A stretch of DNA of 9,741 nucleotides, from contig DATAYF010000469.1 of assembly GCA_036272735.1 (NCBI GenBank), forward strand, positions 1-9,741, read 5' to 3'. The position numbers and the translations under genes were made by a program. The DNA is from DATAYF01 sp036272735. Its GTDB lineage: Bacteria > Chloroflexota > Ktedonobacteria > Ktedonobacterales > Ktedonobacteraceae. This document shows, piece by piece, positions 1 to 6,186 of this stretch. The first letter of the stretch is position 1. Each line of letters begins with the position of its first letter. Under the pieces are notes generated by a model that saw nothing but the letters and a program-made list of their open reading frames with translations, searched no databases and was not told where the DNA came from.

Positions 1-166
1 GCGTGGTGGCGAGGACAGCATGTACACGCTCTAACATAATATTCATGGAAACCCCCTTTTATCTTTTTCAAAGCCCAAAGAGCAGGGAAATAGTTATCTG
101 TTTTAGAAATATTTTTTACGGGTATCTCCCTCTCGCGAAATCATACCATACAAGGATAGAGCTTCC
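1..166. other. Left-edge non-coding sequence
   Basis: AT-rich stretch downstream of the luciferase-like gene. An open frame (3-203, plus) has no ribosome site and no protein-like composition. GGGTAT (119-124) and ATACC (143-147) can pair weakly, but no T-tract follows on the expected strand, so no terminator is called. Confidence 0.4.
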
Positions 167-982
167 TCATTTCCGTGGTGGGCCGCTACTAATCCGCGCT
201 TGAAACTCCTCGAAGGTCCAACCAAGCCCTTCTTCTACCCACCACGTGGCTCCTGCCTCTTGAAATGGAGTCACGATATCGGTCCCCTGCTGTCGATCAT
301 GAGGCGTCTCCCCACTCACAATCACCTCAAAAGGCGTATCCTGTCTGCGATGAGCACGAACATAGGCAAGCCCGGTTTGGAACTCGCTGGGGGTGAGCCA
401 CTTGTGCGTCTCATGATGAATCGACTTAAAACAGATGCCATCCCATTGCGCGGCACGACGAAACGGAGGGCGGCGCGGCCAGCCACCCGCAACCCAGATA
501 GGGATGCGGGGAGATTGAATCGGGTGAGAAGCAAGACTGACTTGATGCAGTCGATAATGCTTCCCTGTAAAGGAAAACGGGTCTATGGTCCATAGCCCCG
601 CCAGGATGGCTAACCCCTCGTCCAATTTCTTCGCGCGAACGACTGAATCACTCTCTTCCCCGTAAGAAGCAAAGGCAGAGTCAAGATTCCCTAACCCGAC
701 GGTACAAATCACCCGTCCAGCAGAAAGCTGATCGAGATCGGTCAGCCGTTTCGCCACCAACCAGGGACGATGCCGAGCCAGAGGCAGAACCAGGAAGCCG
801 ATTTTGATGCGTGTTGTTTGCAGAGCAATAGCCGTGAGAGCTAGCCAGGGATCAATGCCAGCAGGCACATCCCACACAAAGAAGCCATCCCAGCCTGCAG
901 CTTCCGCTTCCACCGCAAGTTCCGCTAAGGCACGCACATCGGCATAGGCACCCGTCGTTGGGACATCCAGTCCAAATTTCAT
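167..982 (-). CDS. LLM-class flavin/F420-dependent oxidoreductase
   Basis: Luciferase-like monooxygenase-fold protein of 271 residues, a usual length for the family; such enzymes use FMNH2 or reduced F420 to oxidise or reduce small molecules in the cytoplasm. The N-terminus has the family pattern MKFGLDVPTTG followed by a helix and AGWDGFFVWD (residues 29-38), the first beta/alpha unit of the TIM barrel. IKIGFLVLPLARHRPW (59-74) and LDQLSAGR (83-90), followed by a VGLG turn, are hallmark segments. PRIPIWVAGG lies in the second half. The start at 982 was chosen because GGAGG sits 5 nt before this ATG; an in-frame ATG 27 nt upstream (1009) has no good ribosome site. Substrate and cofactor (FMN or F420) cannot be told from sequence. 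It lies 100 bp downstream of the nucleotidyltransferase gene on the same strand and could be co-transcribed with it. No clear terminator was seen after the stop. Confidence 0.9.
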   Translation of the reverse strand: MKFGLDVPTTGAYADVRALAELAVEAEAAGWDGFFVWDVPAGIDPWLALTAIALQTTRIKIGFLVLPLARHRPWLVAKRLTDLDQLSAGRVICTVGLGNLDSAFASYGEESDSVVRAKKLDEGLAILAGLWTIDPFSFTGKHYRLHQVSLASHPIQSPRIPIWVAGGWPRRPPFRRAAQWDGICFKSIHHETHKWLTPSEFQTGLAYVRAHRRQDTPFEVIVSGETPHDRQQGTDIVTPFQEAGATWWVEEGLGWTFEEFQARISSGPPRK

Positions 983-1082
983 GGTTTCCTCCAAGACGTA
1001 TTCATTCATTTCAAGGCAAATGCCAGCTCGTTGTAATGTACCTTAGCATTCTTGTCATCTCCTGTCATATTTCGGGAAGTAT

Positions 1083-1910
1083 TTACCGAATCTGGGCAGC
1101 GGCAAGATCAAGGAAGTCGTAGACAGCAGGAATAACTGCGGATTGAACATGCCCTCCAATAGCTTCAATTTCAGGTGTCAGGCGCTCCATTGCCTGCGCT
1201 ATTTCACGAAGCATGGCAATCTGCTCGACTTGAGTAACAGGAGGAAGCACGCTAGTGCGCCATGCTTCTTGCCCTTTTCGTATTGTATTTAGACCAAGGA
1301 GCCGCCTCATTTCGTCCGTAAGCCCCCTGAGCATTTCAATGGTAATCACTGCCAACCAGGCTTGATGGCGAAGAACGCTCTTCACGGCAATATTCGTCAT
1401 AGCCCAAAAATAACTACTTAGTTGCGTGGCTTCTTTTGCCCGCTCAGATTGAGATAATGGTTGAGGCGTCCCTGGTGGATCAAGCTGCTCTTGCCGAGTA
1501 TCTTGAGGGATGCCAACTCGATCAAAGAGCAGCTCTGCATGGTGGGGAAGGCTCGCATCCGACTGTCGTTGCCAATACCAATCTATCTGATGAGCCCCAG
1601 CCTGACCGGGGTACAGAGCCATCAAATAGGCCCCCCTTGCAGGAGCATTCCCTGGGGATTCTAACAACAATAGAGGTTGAGCAGGCTGAGCTGCATAACG
1701 CTGCCGCTCTGTTTTGAACGCTTCAATATCCTCGTCCTTGACCACGACCCACAAATCGATATCACTCAAAGCATCGGAGGTATGACGCCCGCGTGAACCA
1801 AAGAGCCAGGCTGCCACCACGCGTTGGTCTACTTGCAGCACTTCTAAGACTCGCCCGAGGAGAGCCTCGTGTTCTGTGCGACGGATAGACAAAAGTTCGT
1901 CAACGAACAT
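1083..1910 (-). CDS. Nucleotidyltransferase-domain protein (aminoglycoside adenylyltransferase-like)
   Basis: Protein of 275 residues with a pol-beta-type nucleotidyltransferase head. The motif is G38-S39-R-G followed by S49-D50-I51-D52-L, the GS...DxD pattern that binds two metal ions and the NTP. A third acidic residue fits at D110 in HQIDWYW, so the active site looks intact. Family members transfer NMP to small molecules such as aminoglycosides, or to proteins. The remainder (about residues 145-275) is mostly helical and resembles the C-terminal helical domains of such enzymes, but I cannot name a subfamily or substrate. The start is supported by GGAG 6 nt before the ATG at 1910. It is followed on the same strand by the luciferase-like oxidoreductase. 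The 204 bp upstream show no convincing promoter. Calling it an antibiotic-resistance enzyme would be inference only. Confidence 0.82.
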   Translation of the reverse strand: MFVDELLSIRRTEHEALLGRVLEVLQVDQRVVAAWLFGSRGRHTSDALSDIDLWVVVKDEDIEAFKTERQRYAAQPAQPLLLLESPGNAPARGAYLMALYPGQAGAHQIDWYWQRQSDASLPHHAELLFDRVGIPQDTRQEQLDPPGTPQPLSQSERAKEATQLSSYFWAMTNIAVKSVLRHQAWLAVITIEMLRGLTDEMRRLLGLNTIRKGQEAWRTSVLPPVTQVEQIAMLREIAQAMERLTPEIEAIGGHVQSAVIPAVYDFLDLAAAQIR

Positions 1911-2114
1911 GTTATTCTCCTAAAATACATAGACGTTCCCCAAGCGTATCACCACAGAACAGTTCCGATCAACTTATGCTTGATTGTTGCACTTTCAGCC
2001 AGAAAATGCTTTCACGAGGACCGTTTTACCATGACCATCTGAGCGTAAAAGCTTATGCGTGCGGCCAAGTTATGGTGTGAGCGACAGTTTTTAGAAATTT
2101 CCTCAACGAATTTT
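1911..2114. other. Intergenic region between regulator and nucleotidyltransferase genes
   Basis: This 204-bp gap lies between the stop of the MerR-type regulator and the start of the nucleotidyltransferase, both on the minus strand. It should hold the end of one transcript and the promoter of the next. I see no hairpin with a T-tract and no well-spaced -35/-10 pair. A short palindrome, GAACAGTTC, lies around 1968-1976, and a ribosome site (GGAG) lies next to 1910. No small gene is supported. Confidence 0.4.
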
Positions 2115-2951
2115 TCACGTCTGCTCTTTCCTCCCTTGCTTTGCGACAGGATATTGCACTTCGGTGACGTATTGGGTTGGGTTTATCTGCTCTCCATGCC
2201 TCAGACGAACCTGGCGGGCTGGACCAATCACCTGATATCCGTTGTCTTTCATCCAGCGGTAGAGAGTTGCGTATGCCTGACCCAGAAAAAGATCCGCTTC
2301 CGTATGAACGGTGCAAGCCATCAATCCGCCGGGCAACGTTCGGATGGTGATCTGTTCATTGCCTGGCAAAGGAGCAGGTAACGGAATGGCTGTTTCCATA
2401 TCAATATATAGGCCATCATCGCGTTGCTCAGACCTGGAATGTAACAGGAACAGATTTGGCGATCCAGGCTGCACGTGCTGCTGGTCCAGGTAGGCAGCGA
2501 TTTTTCCATGGGATCGTTCGAGACCACCATGAAGTGGAACAGTTTCGCGGCAAGAAGCGACGAGTAAAGCATCGACTTGTTTCAAGAGCACTTCATACGC
2601 TGGCATTTTTCCCTCCTGTTCGATCTGGCGAATCCGGGCAGCAATGCGCGCGAGGCGTGCCTGTTCTGTATCAATCATCTGTTGCGTTTGCGCCTGTTTG
2701 AGTGTGAACATCCCTTGTAATTGCTCAAGGGAGAGCGCTTCCTCAAGAAGCATGGCAATCTGTTCCAGAGGAAAACCCAGGTCCTTGAGGGCTAAGATCC
2801 GATTCAAGCGCGGAAGTTGATCGAGCGAGTAGTAGCGATAGCCTGTGTCTGGATCGAGTACCATCGGTTTGAGCAAGCCCGACTTCTCGTAGTGGCGGAG
2901 CGTTGCAATGGATATCTGACCAACGCGGGCAAACTCGCCAATTTTGAGCAT
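2115..2951 (-). CDS. MerR-family transcriptional regulator with GyrI-like effector-binding domain
   Basis: One-component regulator of 278 residues. Residues 1-70 are a MerR winged helix-turn-helix: MLKIGEFARVGQISIATLRHYE opens the DNA-binding domain, followed by SGLLKP and TGYRYYS (36-42), typical of multidrug-type MerR proteins. A charged, Q-rich helix (about 75-118) is the antiparallel dimerisation coiled coil. The rest (about 120-272) matches the GyrI-like ligand-binding domain, ending in the characteristic YVTEVQYPV. Such proteins bind hydrophobic or cationic small molecules and activate transcription by untwisting promoters with over-long spacers. The start at 2951 aligns with family members and has GAGAG upstream. 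An in-frame ATG at 3011, just 3 nt after the stop of the preceding methyltransferase, would add 20 residues and is a real alternative. It is the second gene of an operon whose promoter carries a MerR-type operator, so autoregulation is likely. Confidence 0.93.
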   Translation of the reverse strand: MLKIGEFARVGQISIATLRHYEKSGLLKPMVLDPDTGYRYYSLDQLPRLNRILALKDLGFPLEQIAMLLEEALSLEQLQGMFTLKQAQTQQMIDTEQARLARIAARIRQIEQEGKMPAYEVLLKQVDALLVASCRETVPLHGGLERSHGKIAAYLDQQHVQPGSPNLFLLHSRSEQRDDGLYIDMETAIPLPAPLPGNEQITIRTLPGGLMACTVHTEADLFLGQAYATLYRWMKDNGYQVIGPARQVRLRHGEQINPTQYVTEVQYPVAKQGRKEQT

Positions 2952-3014
2952 GGTAGGTTCTCTCAGTTCTTGTCTCTTCAGAGAAGTTTTCACACAAAGA
3001 CCGGTATTCATCTT

Positions 3015-3830
3015 TTACTCTGGTTTCCGTCCGCTTATCACAAAGCCGCCCACTCTGGCGAAAAAGTGCTGTTCTTGCTCTGCTTGCTCCAGAGCGTTCC
3101 AGAAACGCGTGAGTTCCTCCGCTGAGATGGCTCCTGCCGCCTGGGCACGTTGCAAAATTCCACGAAAGGCCATCTGGAAAAAGGCATAGTCGAGGGGCAT
3201 GAGACGCCCCTCAACCCAGATATTTCTCAGCCCTGCCTGCTTGAAGAGTCGAGGCATCTGCCGTCCCATCCATCCTTGCACCATCTGATCACACGCCACG
3301 TGAGTCACCTTGCGGGCCAGAGCGCGGTCGGGGATGTCGACGGCAATCAGATCCATATCGCCATCGGCGACCACAATACGTGCCCCTGGCCGTGCTACCC
3401 GAACCATTTCGGCCAGCGCCCGGCCCGGTTCGCGCAAGTGCCCAAAGACACGTGAAGCCTGGCACCCATCAAAGCTCGCGTCCGCGAAAGGCAATTGTGT
3501 GGCATCGGCCAGCACATATTCGACGGGGATCGGCATGTCAGCCACGCGAGCACGAGCTTTCTGAAGCATAGTTTCGCTGCTATCGATACCAACCACGCGA
3601 CCATGTGGGCCAACTGCTCGCGCTAGATCCTGGGTATCCTGGCCGGTTCCACAGCCGACATCCAGGATCGTTGCTCCTTCCTGAAGAGCGAGTTGCTCCA
3701 TGATCGCTTGCTTGTAGCTCTGCGCGGTTCGCTGCGCGTGCGATGTATCCATGAATTGCACGAAGGATTGGGGATTTGTCGTTTGATCAACCGAGTGAAA
3801 CTGCGTCACGTCATCAGTAGATTCCTTCAT
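3015..3830 (-). CDS. Class I SAM-dependent methyltransferase (UbiE/Methyltransf_11-like)
   Basis: Cytoplasmic methyltransferase of 271 residues with a Rossmann-like SAM fold. Motif I is ILDVGCGTG (residues 55-63); the acidic residue that contacts the SAM ribose is D83 in VVGIDSS; a downstream segment VLADATQLPFADASFD is motif II/III. The C-terminal half (WMGRQMPRLFKQAGL and following) resembles enzymes acting on small molecules rather than on RNA or DNA, but the substrate is unknown. The start at 3830 is preferred because AAGGAAAACG precedes it. An upstream ATG (3851) and TTG (3854) have only a T-tract before them. It is the first gene of an operon with the MerR-type regulator, whose start lies within 3 to 63 nt of this stop depending on the choice made. 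The promoter is 3871-3901. The pairing suggests a ligand-induced modification or resistance enzyme; that is inference. Confidence 0.9.
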   Translation of the reverse strand: MKESTDDVTQFHSVDQTTNPQSFVQFMDTSHAQRTAQSYKQAIMEQLALQEGATILDVGCGTGQDTQDLARAVGPHGRVVGIDSSETMLQKARARVADMPIPVEYVLADATQLPFADASFDGCQASRVFGHLREPGRALAEMVRVARPGARIVVADGDMDLIAVDIPDRALARKVTHVACDQMVQGWMGRQMPRLFKQAGLRNIWVEGRLMPLDYAFFQMAFRGILQRAQAAGAISAEELTRFWNALEQAEQEQHFFARVGGFVISGRKPE

Positions 3831-3870
3831 CGTTTTCCTTTCTTGCCTCATCAAAAAAACCTCTAGTGAG

Positions 3871-3901
3871 AGCTTACACTCTCATGTAAGGTGAGAGTCA
3901 A
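3871..3901 (-). promoter_or_regulatory. MerR-type promoter with 19-bp spacer and embedded operator
   Basis: Read on the minus strand, TTGACT (-35, 3896-3901) and TAAGCT (-10, 3871-3876) are exactly 19 bp apart instead of the usual 17. Over-long spacing of this kind is the established hallmark of promoters activated by MerR-family regulators. A perfect inverted repeat fills the gap: ACTCTCA (3878-3884), 7 nt, then TGAGAGT (3892-3898). A second, nested dyad CTTACA-CTCTCA-TGTAAG (3873-3890) and an extra TGAGAG half-site (3867-3872) overlap it. The predicted start of transcription is near 3864, about 34 nt before the methyltransferase start at 3830. The regulator at 2115-2951 is the obvious candidate to bind here. 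Confidence 0.85.
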
Positions 3902-3926
3902 GGGAAAACATGTAGGCAAGAAAACA

Positions 3927-3961
3927 CTCCTGGCGAAGAACCAACTACAGCCGACCAGGAG
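3927..3961. repeat. Short inverted repeat in divergent intergenic region
   Basis: CTCCTGG (3927-3933) and CCAGGAG (3955-3961) form perfect 7-bp arms separated by 21 bp. It lies about 25 bp upstream of the -35 box of the methyltransferase/MerR operon. It could be a second operator or chance; no T-tract follows, so it is not a standard terminator. Confidence 0.4.
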
Positions 3962-4023
3962 AGGGAAAAGAGCAGAGCTAGCCCGAAATCATAGGTTATA
4001 CGTACCATAGCACAGATCCACAC

Positions 4024-4055
4024 AAAACACATCGTCCAAATGACCGGTGTTTTTT
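4024..4055 (+). terminator. Hairpin with T6 tract, repeat copy, orphan terminator or leader attenuator
   Basis: On the plus strand AAAACAC (4024-4030) pairs with GTGTTTT (4047-4053). Inside, GTC (4034-4036) pairs with GAC (4042-4044) around a CAAAT loop, and a run of six T (4050-4055) closes it. The form is that of an intrinsic terminator, but no plus-strand gene lies upstream in this window, and the next gene starts about 105 nt downstream. It may attenuate that gene's own leader transcript, or simply be a repeat copy: 27 of 29 bases match the terminator at 6187-6215. Confidence 0.55.
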
Positions 4056-4104
4056 AGCTCTCTTTCTTGTATGCTTGCTTATGTTGAAAAAAGATCCATG
4101 ACGC

Positions 4105-4141
4105 GAGAAAAGGCGCTAGTATCACAGGACGCCTCTTTCTC
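4105..4141 (+). other. Bulged hairpin just upstream of hydrolase ribosome site
   Basis: GAGAAAAGGCG (4105-4115) pairs with CGCCTCTTTCTC (4130-4141) over 11 base pairs with one bulged C (4135) and a 14-nt loop. It ends only a few bases before the Shine-Dalgarno sequence of the gene at 4160, so in RNA it could influence ribosome access. No known riboswitch class was recognised. Confidence 0.5.
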
Positions 4142-4159
4142 TTCAGGAAGGATGGATAA

Positions 4160-4900
4160 ATGACACTGATCAACACAACTCCACAGCGCCTCTACCTCAT
4201 GCAGTTGGCTACCACGATGATACCATTAGCGGCAGGCAAAACGCTAGCCATGTCAGAGGGTTGCTATCTCATTCAAACCAGCGATAAGAAGAACATCCTG
4301 ATTGATAGCGGACTCCCTGCGGACTATATGCCACCGCCGGGGACACCACCAGCCGAGCAGAAAAAAAATGTGCTTGAGCATCTCGCCGACCTTGGCCTGC
4401 GTCCTGACGACATCGATCTGCTCATCTGCACCCATTTCGACGTGGACCACGCGGGATATCACGATGCCTTTCCGAAAGCAGAACTCATCGTCCAGCGCGA
4501 ACACTATACCCTGGCACGTAGCGGACATGAGCGCTTTGCCGCCGCGCGCGCTCATTGGGATCATCCAGCCCTGCATTATCGGCTAGTTGATGGGGATACT
4601 GAGCTTCTACCCGGCCTGACCTTACTTGAGACCAGTGGGCATACTGTTGGGCATCAATCGGTCCTGGTGCATCTCCCACAAACCGGGGAAGTGTTGCTAG
4701 CGATTGACGCAGTCATGATGCAGAGCGCTTTCATGCCAAATCGTCGGGCCTGGCCGATGGATGACAACGAGGAGCAATTGCGCGCCAGCACGCGCAAACT
4801 CCTGGATCTGGTCGAGCGTGAAGATGTGGCGCTGGTCATCTTTGGACATGACGGTCAGCAGTGGCAAACGCTAAAAAAAGCGCCAGCCTACTATGAATAA
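4160..4900 (+). CDS. Metallo-beta-lactamase-fold hydrolase, N-acyl homoserine lactonase-like
   Basis: MBL-fold metallohydrolase of 246 residues, the size and layout of the AHL-lactonase-like family (AiiA/AttM relatives). An N-terminal strand segment SEGCYLIQTSDKKNILIDSG is followed by the metal motif T91-H92-F-D94-V-D96-H97-AG, then H161 in SGHTVGH, D183 in LLAIDAV and H230 in IFGHDG. All usual ligands are present except that the second motif His (HxHxDH) is Asp94. Asp at this position is tolerated in some MBL families, such as ComEC-type proteins, so activity is plausible. Lactone hydrolysis (quorum quenching or lactone catabolism) is the family-level guess; the substrate is unproven. No signal peptide is visible, so it is probably cytoplasmic. 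The start is supported by AGGAAGGA about 8 nt upstream. It converges on the acetyltransferase with a gap of only 17 bp and is divergent from the methyltransferase/MerR operon. Confidence 0.88.
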   Translation: MTLINTTPQRLYLMQLATTMIPLAAGKTLAMSEGCYLIQTSDKKNILIDSGLPADYMPPPGTPPAEQKKNVLEHLADLGLRPDDIDLLICTHFDVDHAGYHDAFPKAELIVQREHYTLARSGHERFAAARAHWDHPALHYRLVDGDTELLPGLTLLETSGHTVGHQSVLVHLPQTGEVLLAIDAVMMQSAFMPNRRAWPMDDNEEQLRASTRKLLDLVEREDVALVIFGHDGQQWQTLKKAPAYYE

Positions 4901-4917
4901 AGTACATAAAGCATGAA

Positions 4918-5481
4918 TTACTTCAACCATTCATCCTCGAGCAAGCCAAAACGAGGCTGGTCCGCATATTGGCCGTGGAAGTAGTAGCGCTGGCGCACGT
5001 TTCCCTCATAGATGAAGCCAAGCTTGAGTATGACATTTCTAGAGGGTGTATTGCCAGCGCCGACATTGGCTTCGATGCGATGCAATCCAAGATCGGTAAA
5101 CCCGTAAGTCAAAATAGATGGCATTGCTTCGGCCATAATACCCTGTCGCCAATACGCGCGATGAAGCTCGTAGCCAGTTTCGGCACACTGGAAGTCAGGA
5201 TCGAATTGAAAGAGGGTGCACGAACCTATGAAGGTATCTGTTCCTTTGAACGTGATGACCCAGAAAATGGCTTCGCGCCGCTCATAAAGCTCCTGGAACC
5301 GTTGAATTGTCGCGTGGGCGTCTTCAATAGCTTGATATGGCTCCCGCCCATACGGCTCCGTAACTTGCCGATCCGAGCGTATCGCGAAGAGCGCTTCCGC
5401 ATCTGCCAGTTGGACAGGGCGAAGGTGCAAACGCTGTGTGGTAAGAGAGGGGAAGTGGGTAAAGGCTTCATCAATGGTCAT
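4918..5481 (-). CDS. GNAT-family N-acetyltransferase, RimJ/RimL-like
   Basis: Acetyltransferase of 187 residues using acetyl-CoA to acetylate an amine on a protein N-terminus or small molecule. TTQRLHLRPVQLADAEALF (14-32) is the typical RimJ/RimL opening. GTDTFIGSCTLF (80-91) and the strand ending ETGYELHRAYW (101-111) lead to the CoA pyrophosphate-binding turn R112-Q-G-I-M-A, a relaxed form of R/Q-x-x-G-x-G/A. HRIEANVGAGNTPSRNVILKLGF, with its N-x-x-S-x-x-x-L-x-K-x-G-F pattern, and a final YFHGQYADQPRFGLLEDEW are strongly RimJ-like. Family members are often non-ribosomal despite the name, so the substrate is unknown. The ATG at 5481 is preceded by AAGGA with 8-nt spacing. A long inverted repeat (5494-5551) sits directly upstream. 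The 3' end lies 17 bp from the end of the convergent hydrolase, with no terminator seen between them. Confidence 0.92.
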   Translation of the reverse strand: MTIDEAFTHFPSLTTQRLHLRPVQLADAEALFAIRSDRQVTEPYGREPYQAIEDAHATIQRFQELYERREAIFWVITFKGTDTFIGSCTLFQFDPDFQCAETGYELHRAYWRQGIMAEAMPSILTYGFTDLGLHRIEANVGAGNTPSRNVILKLGFIYEGNVRQRYYFHGQYADQPRFGLLEDEWLK

Positions 5482-5493
5482 AGCAAATATCCT

Positions 5494-5551
5494 TCATTCA
5501 GAATAGGAGTGTAGGCAAATAAAGGTTTATCTACACTCCTATTCTGAATGA
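5494..5551. repeat. Perfect 21-bp inverted repeat with 16-bp spacer
   Basis: Arms 5494-5514 and 5531-5551 are exact reverse complements; the left arm begins TCATTCAGAATAGG. The spacer contains a smaller near-palindrome, ATAAAGGTTTAT. It lies 13 bp upstream of the acetyltransferase start on the minus strand, so a transcript through it would form a strong 21-bp stem next to the ribosome site AAGGA. No T-tract follows either arm, so it is not a standard terminator. It could be an operator, a leader hairpin or the remnant of a small palindromic mobile element. Confidence 0.85.
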
Positions 5552-5628
5552 GGCGAACATAGTTGGAAAGTATCGTGAGAGATTTTTACGCCTCCCACTT
5601 CTTTCATGGTTGAATAGAGATGTGCCTC

Positions 5629-6084
5629 CTAGCCCATCAACGCCTGCGCTTGCTCTATCGTTTCCTCGATCGCGTACACTCGTTTGCTTTCGTGCAATCT
5701 TCTCAGCAGCAACCTTGCCACTAATCTGGGTGATCGGCTACCGAAAACCGTCACTGGTGATCCTTCAGGGGGCAAATCGTCATGGAGCGATAGGAGGAGC
5801 CTGCCGTCTGGCTGCTTCTCTTCATAAAGGAACATTGGACGATCTCCACGAATAATCGCCCTGGCAATTTCCTCATCGTTGGAGGAAGCTATTGCTCCAT
5901 TGCGCACCTCCTCTAAGAGATAGAGCGCCGCATCCACTTCTGCATCAAAGGGCATGGAGGTCTGGTCATCTCGAAAGGGTGCATAGCTACTGAAAGTTAC
6001 CTGGCTGCTTCCATCAGGCATGGCTTGTTTGACGACGAAGTAACACCGAAGTTCATCTAGCAGGGTTCGCTCTGTTTGCTGCAT
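5629..6084 (-). CDS. Conserved-looking hypothetical protein, 151 residues
   Basis: I do not recognise this family. The protein is soluble, acidic and predicted alpha/beta, with no signal peptide, membrane segment, cysteine cluster or known catalytic motif. The N-terminal half (ELRCYFVVKQAMPDGSSQVTF) looks like beta strands. The middle (PFDAEVDAALYLLEEVRNG) is helical. GRLLLSLHDDLPPEGSPVTVFG is a further strand pair, and the C-terminus is a basic helix (SPRLVARLLLRRLHESKR) followed by an EETIEQAQALMG tail. That it is a real gene is supported by AGGAG 8 nt before the ATG at 6084, an uninterrupted frame and protein-like composition. It sits alone between the kinase-operon terminator and the palindrome upstream of the acetyltransferase, so it probably has its own promoter, though none is clear. 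Confidence 0.75.
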   Translation of the reverse strand: MQQTERTLLDELRCYFVVKQAMPDGSSQVTFSSYAPFRDDQTSMPFDAEVDAALYLLEEVRNGAIASSNDEEIARAIIRGDRPMFLYEEKQPDGRLLLSLHDDLPPEGSPVTVFGSRSPRLVARLLLRRLHESKRVYAIEETIEQAQALMG

Positions 6085-6186
6085 GAGATCACTCCTTGTG
6101 GGGTGGGAAGAAGAGCACCGAGCACCAATATGGGCTGCTCATAAACGATGAAGTATCATCAAGTGCAGCATAGCTTAAATAACGCG

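Larger units (their letters stand above)
3903..4159. other. Non-coding region between divergent operons
   Basis: No gene is supported between the methyltransferase/MerR promoter and the divergent hydrolase at 4160. The stretch holds the 3927-3961 inverted repeat, a terminator-like hairpin (4024-4055), a bulged hairpin (4105-4141) and the hydrolase ribosome site (AGGAAGGA, about 4145-4152). I could not find a confident -35/-10 pair for the hydrolase gene. A TTATAC-containing stretch near 3993-3998 is a weak candidate that would place both hairpins in the leader. Confidence 0.5.

Noticed and set aside
3..203. 66-residue open frame at the left edge
   Set aside because: No ribosome site, composition not protein-like, and its end overlaps the luciferase-like gene on the other strand.
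200..595. 131-residue open frame on the plus strand
   Set aside because: Lies wholly within the luciferase-like gene on the opposite strand; explained as a shadow.
1011..1049. 12-codon upstream frame before the luciferase-like gene, with AGGAG before its ATG
   Set aside because: Too short to support as a gene or leader peptide; no repeated codons or attenuator structure accompany it.
2055..2381. 108-residue open frame on the plus strand
   Set aside because: Mostly antisense to the MerR regulator and lacks any recognisable motif or ribosome site.
3831..3854. TTG (3854) or ATG (3851) as the start of the methyltransferase
   Set aside because: Both are preceded by a T-tract without a ribosome site, whereas the ATG at 3830 has AAGGA at good spacing.
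4969..5514. 181-residue open frame on the plus strand opposite the acetyltransferase
   Set aside because: It is antisense to a clear GNAT gene, has no ribosome site or family resemblance, and runs through the inverted repeat.
5569..5605. GTGAGAG...CTCCCAC hairpin downstream of the 151-residue gene as its terminator
   Set aside because: It has one wobble pair and no T-tract on the correct strand, and the resemblance of one arm to the MerR half-site is probably chance.
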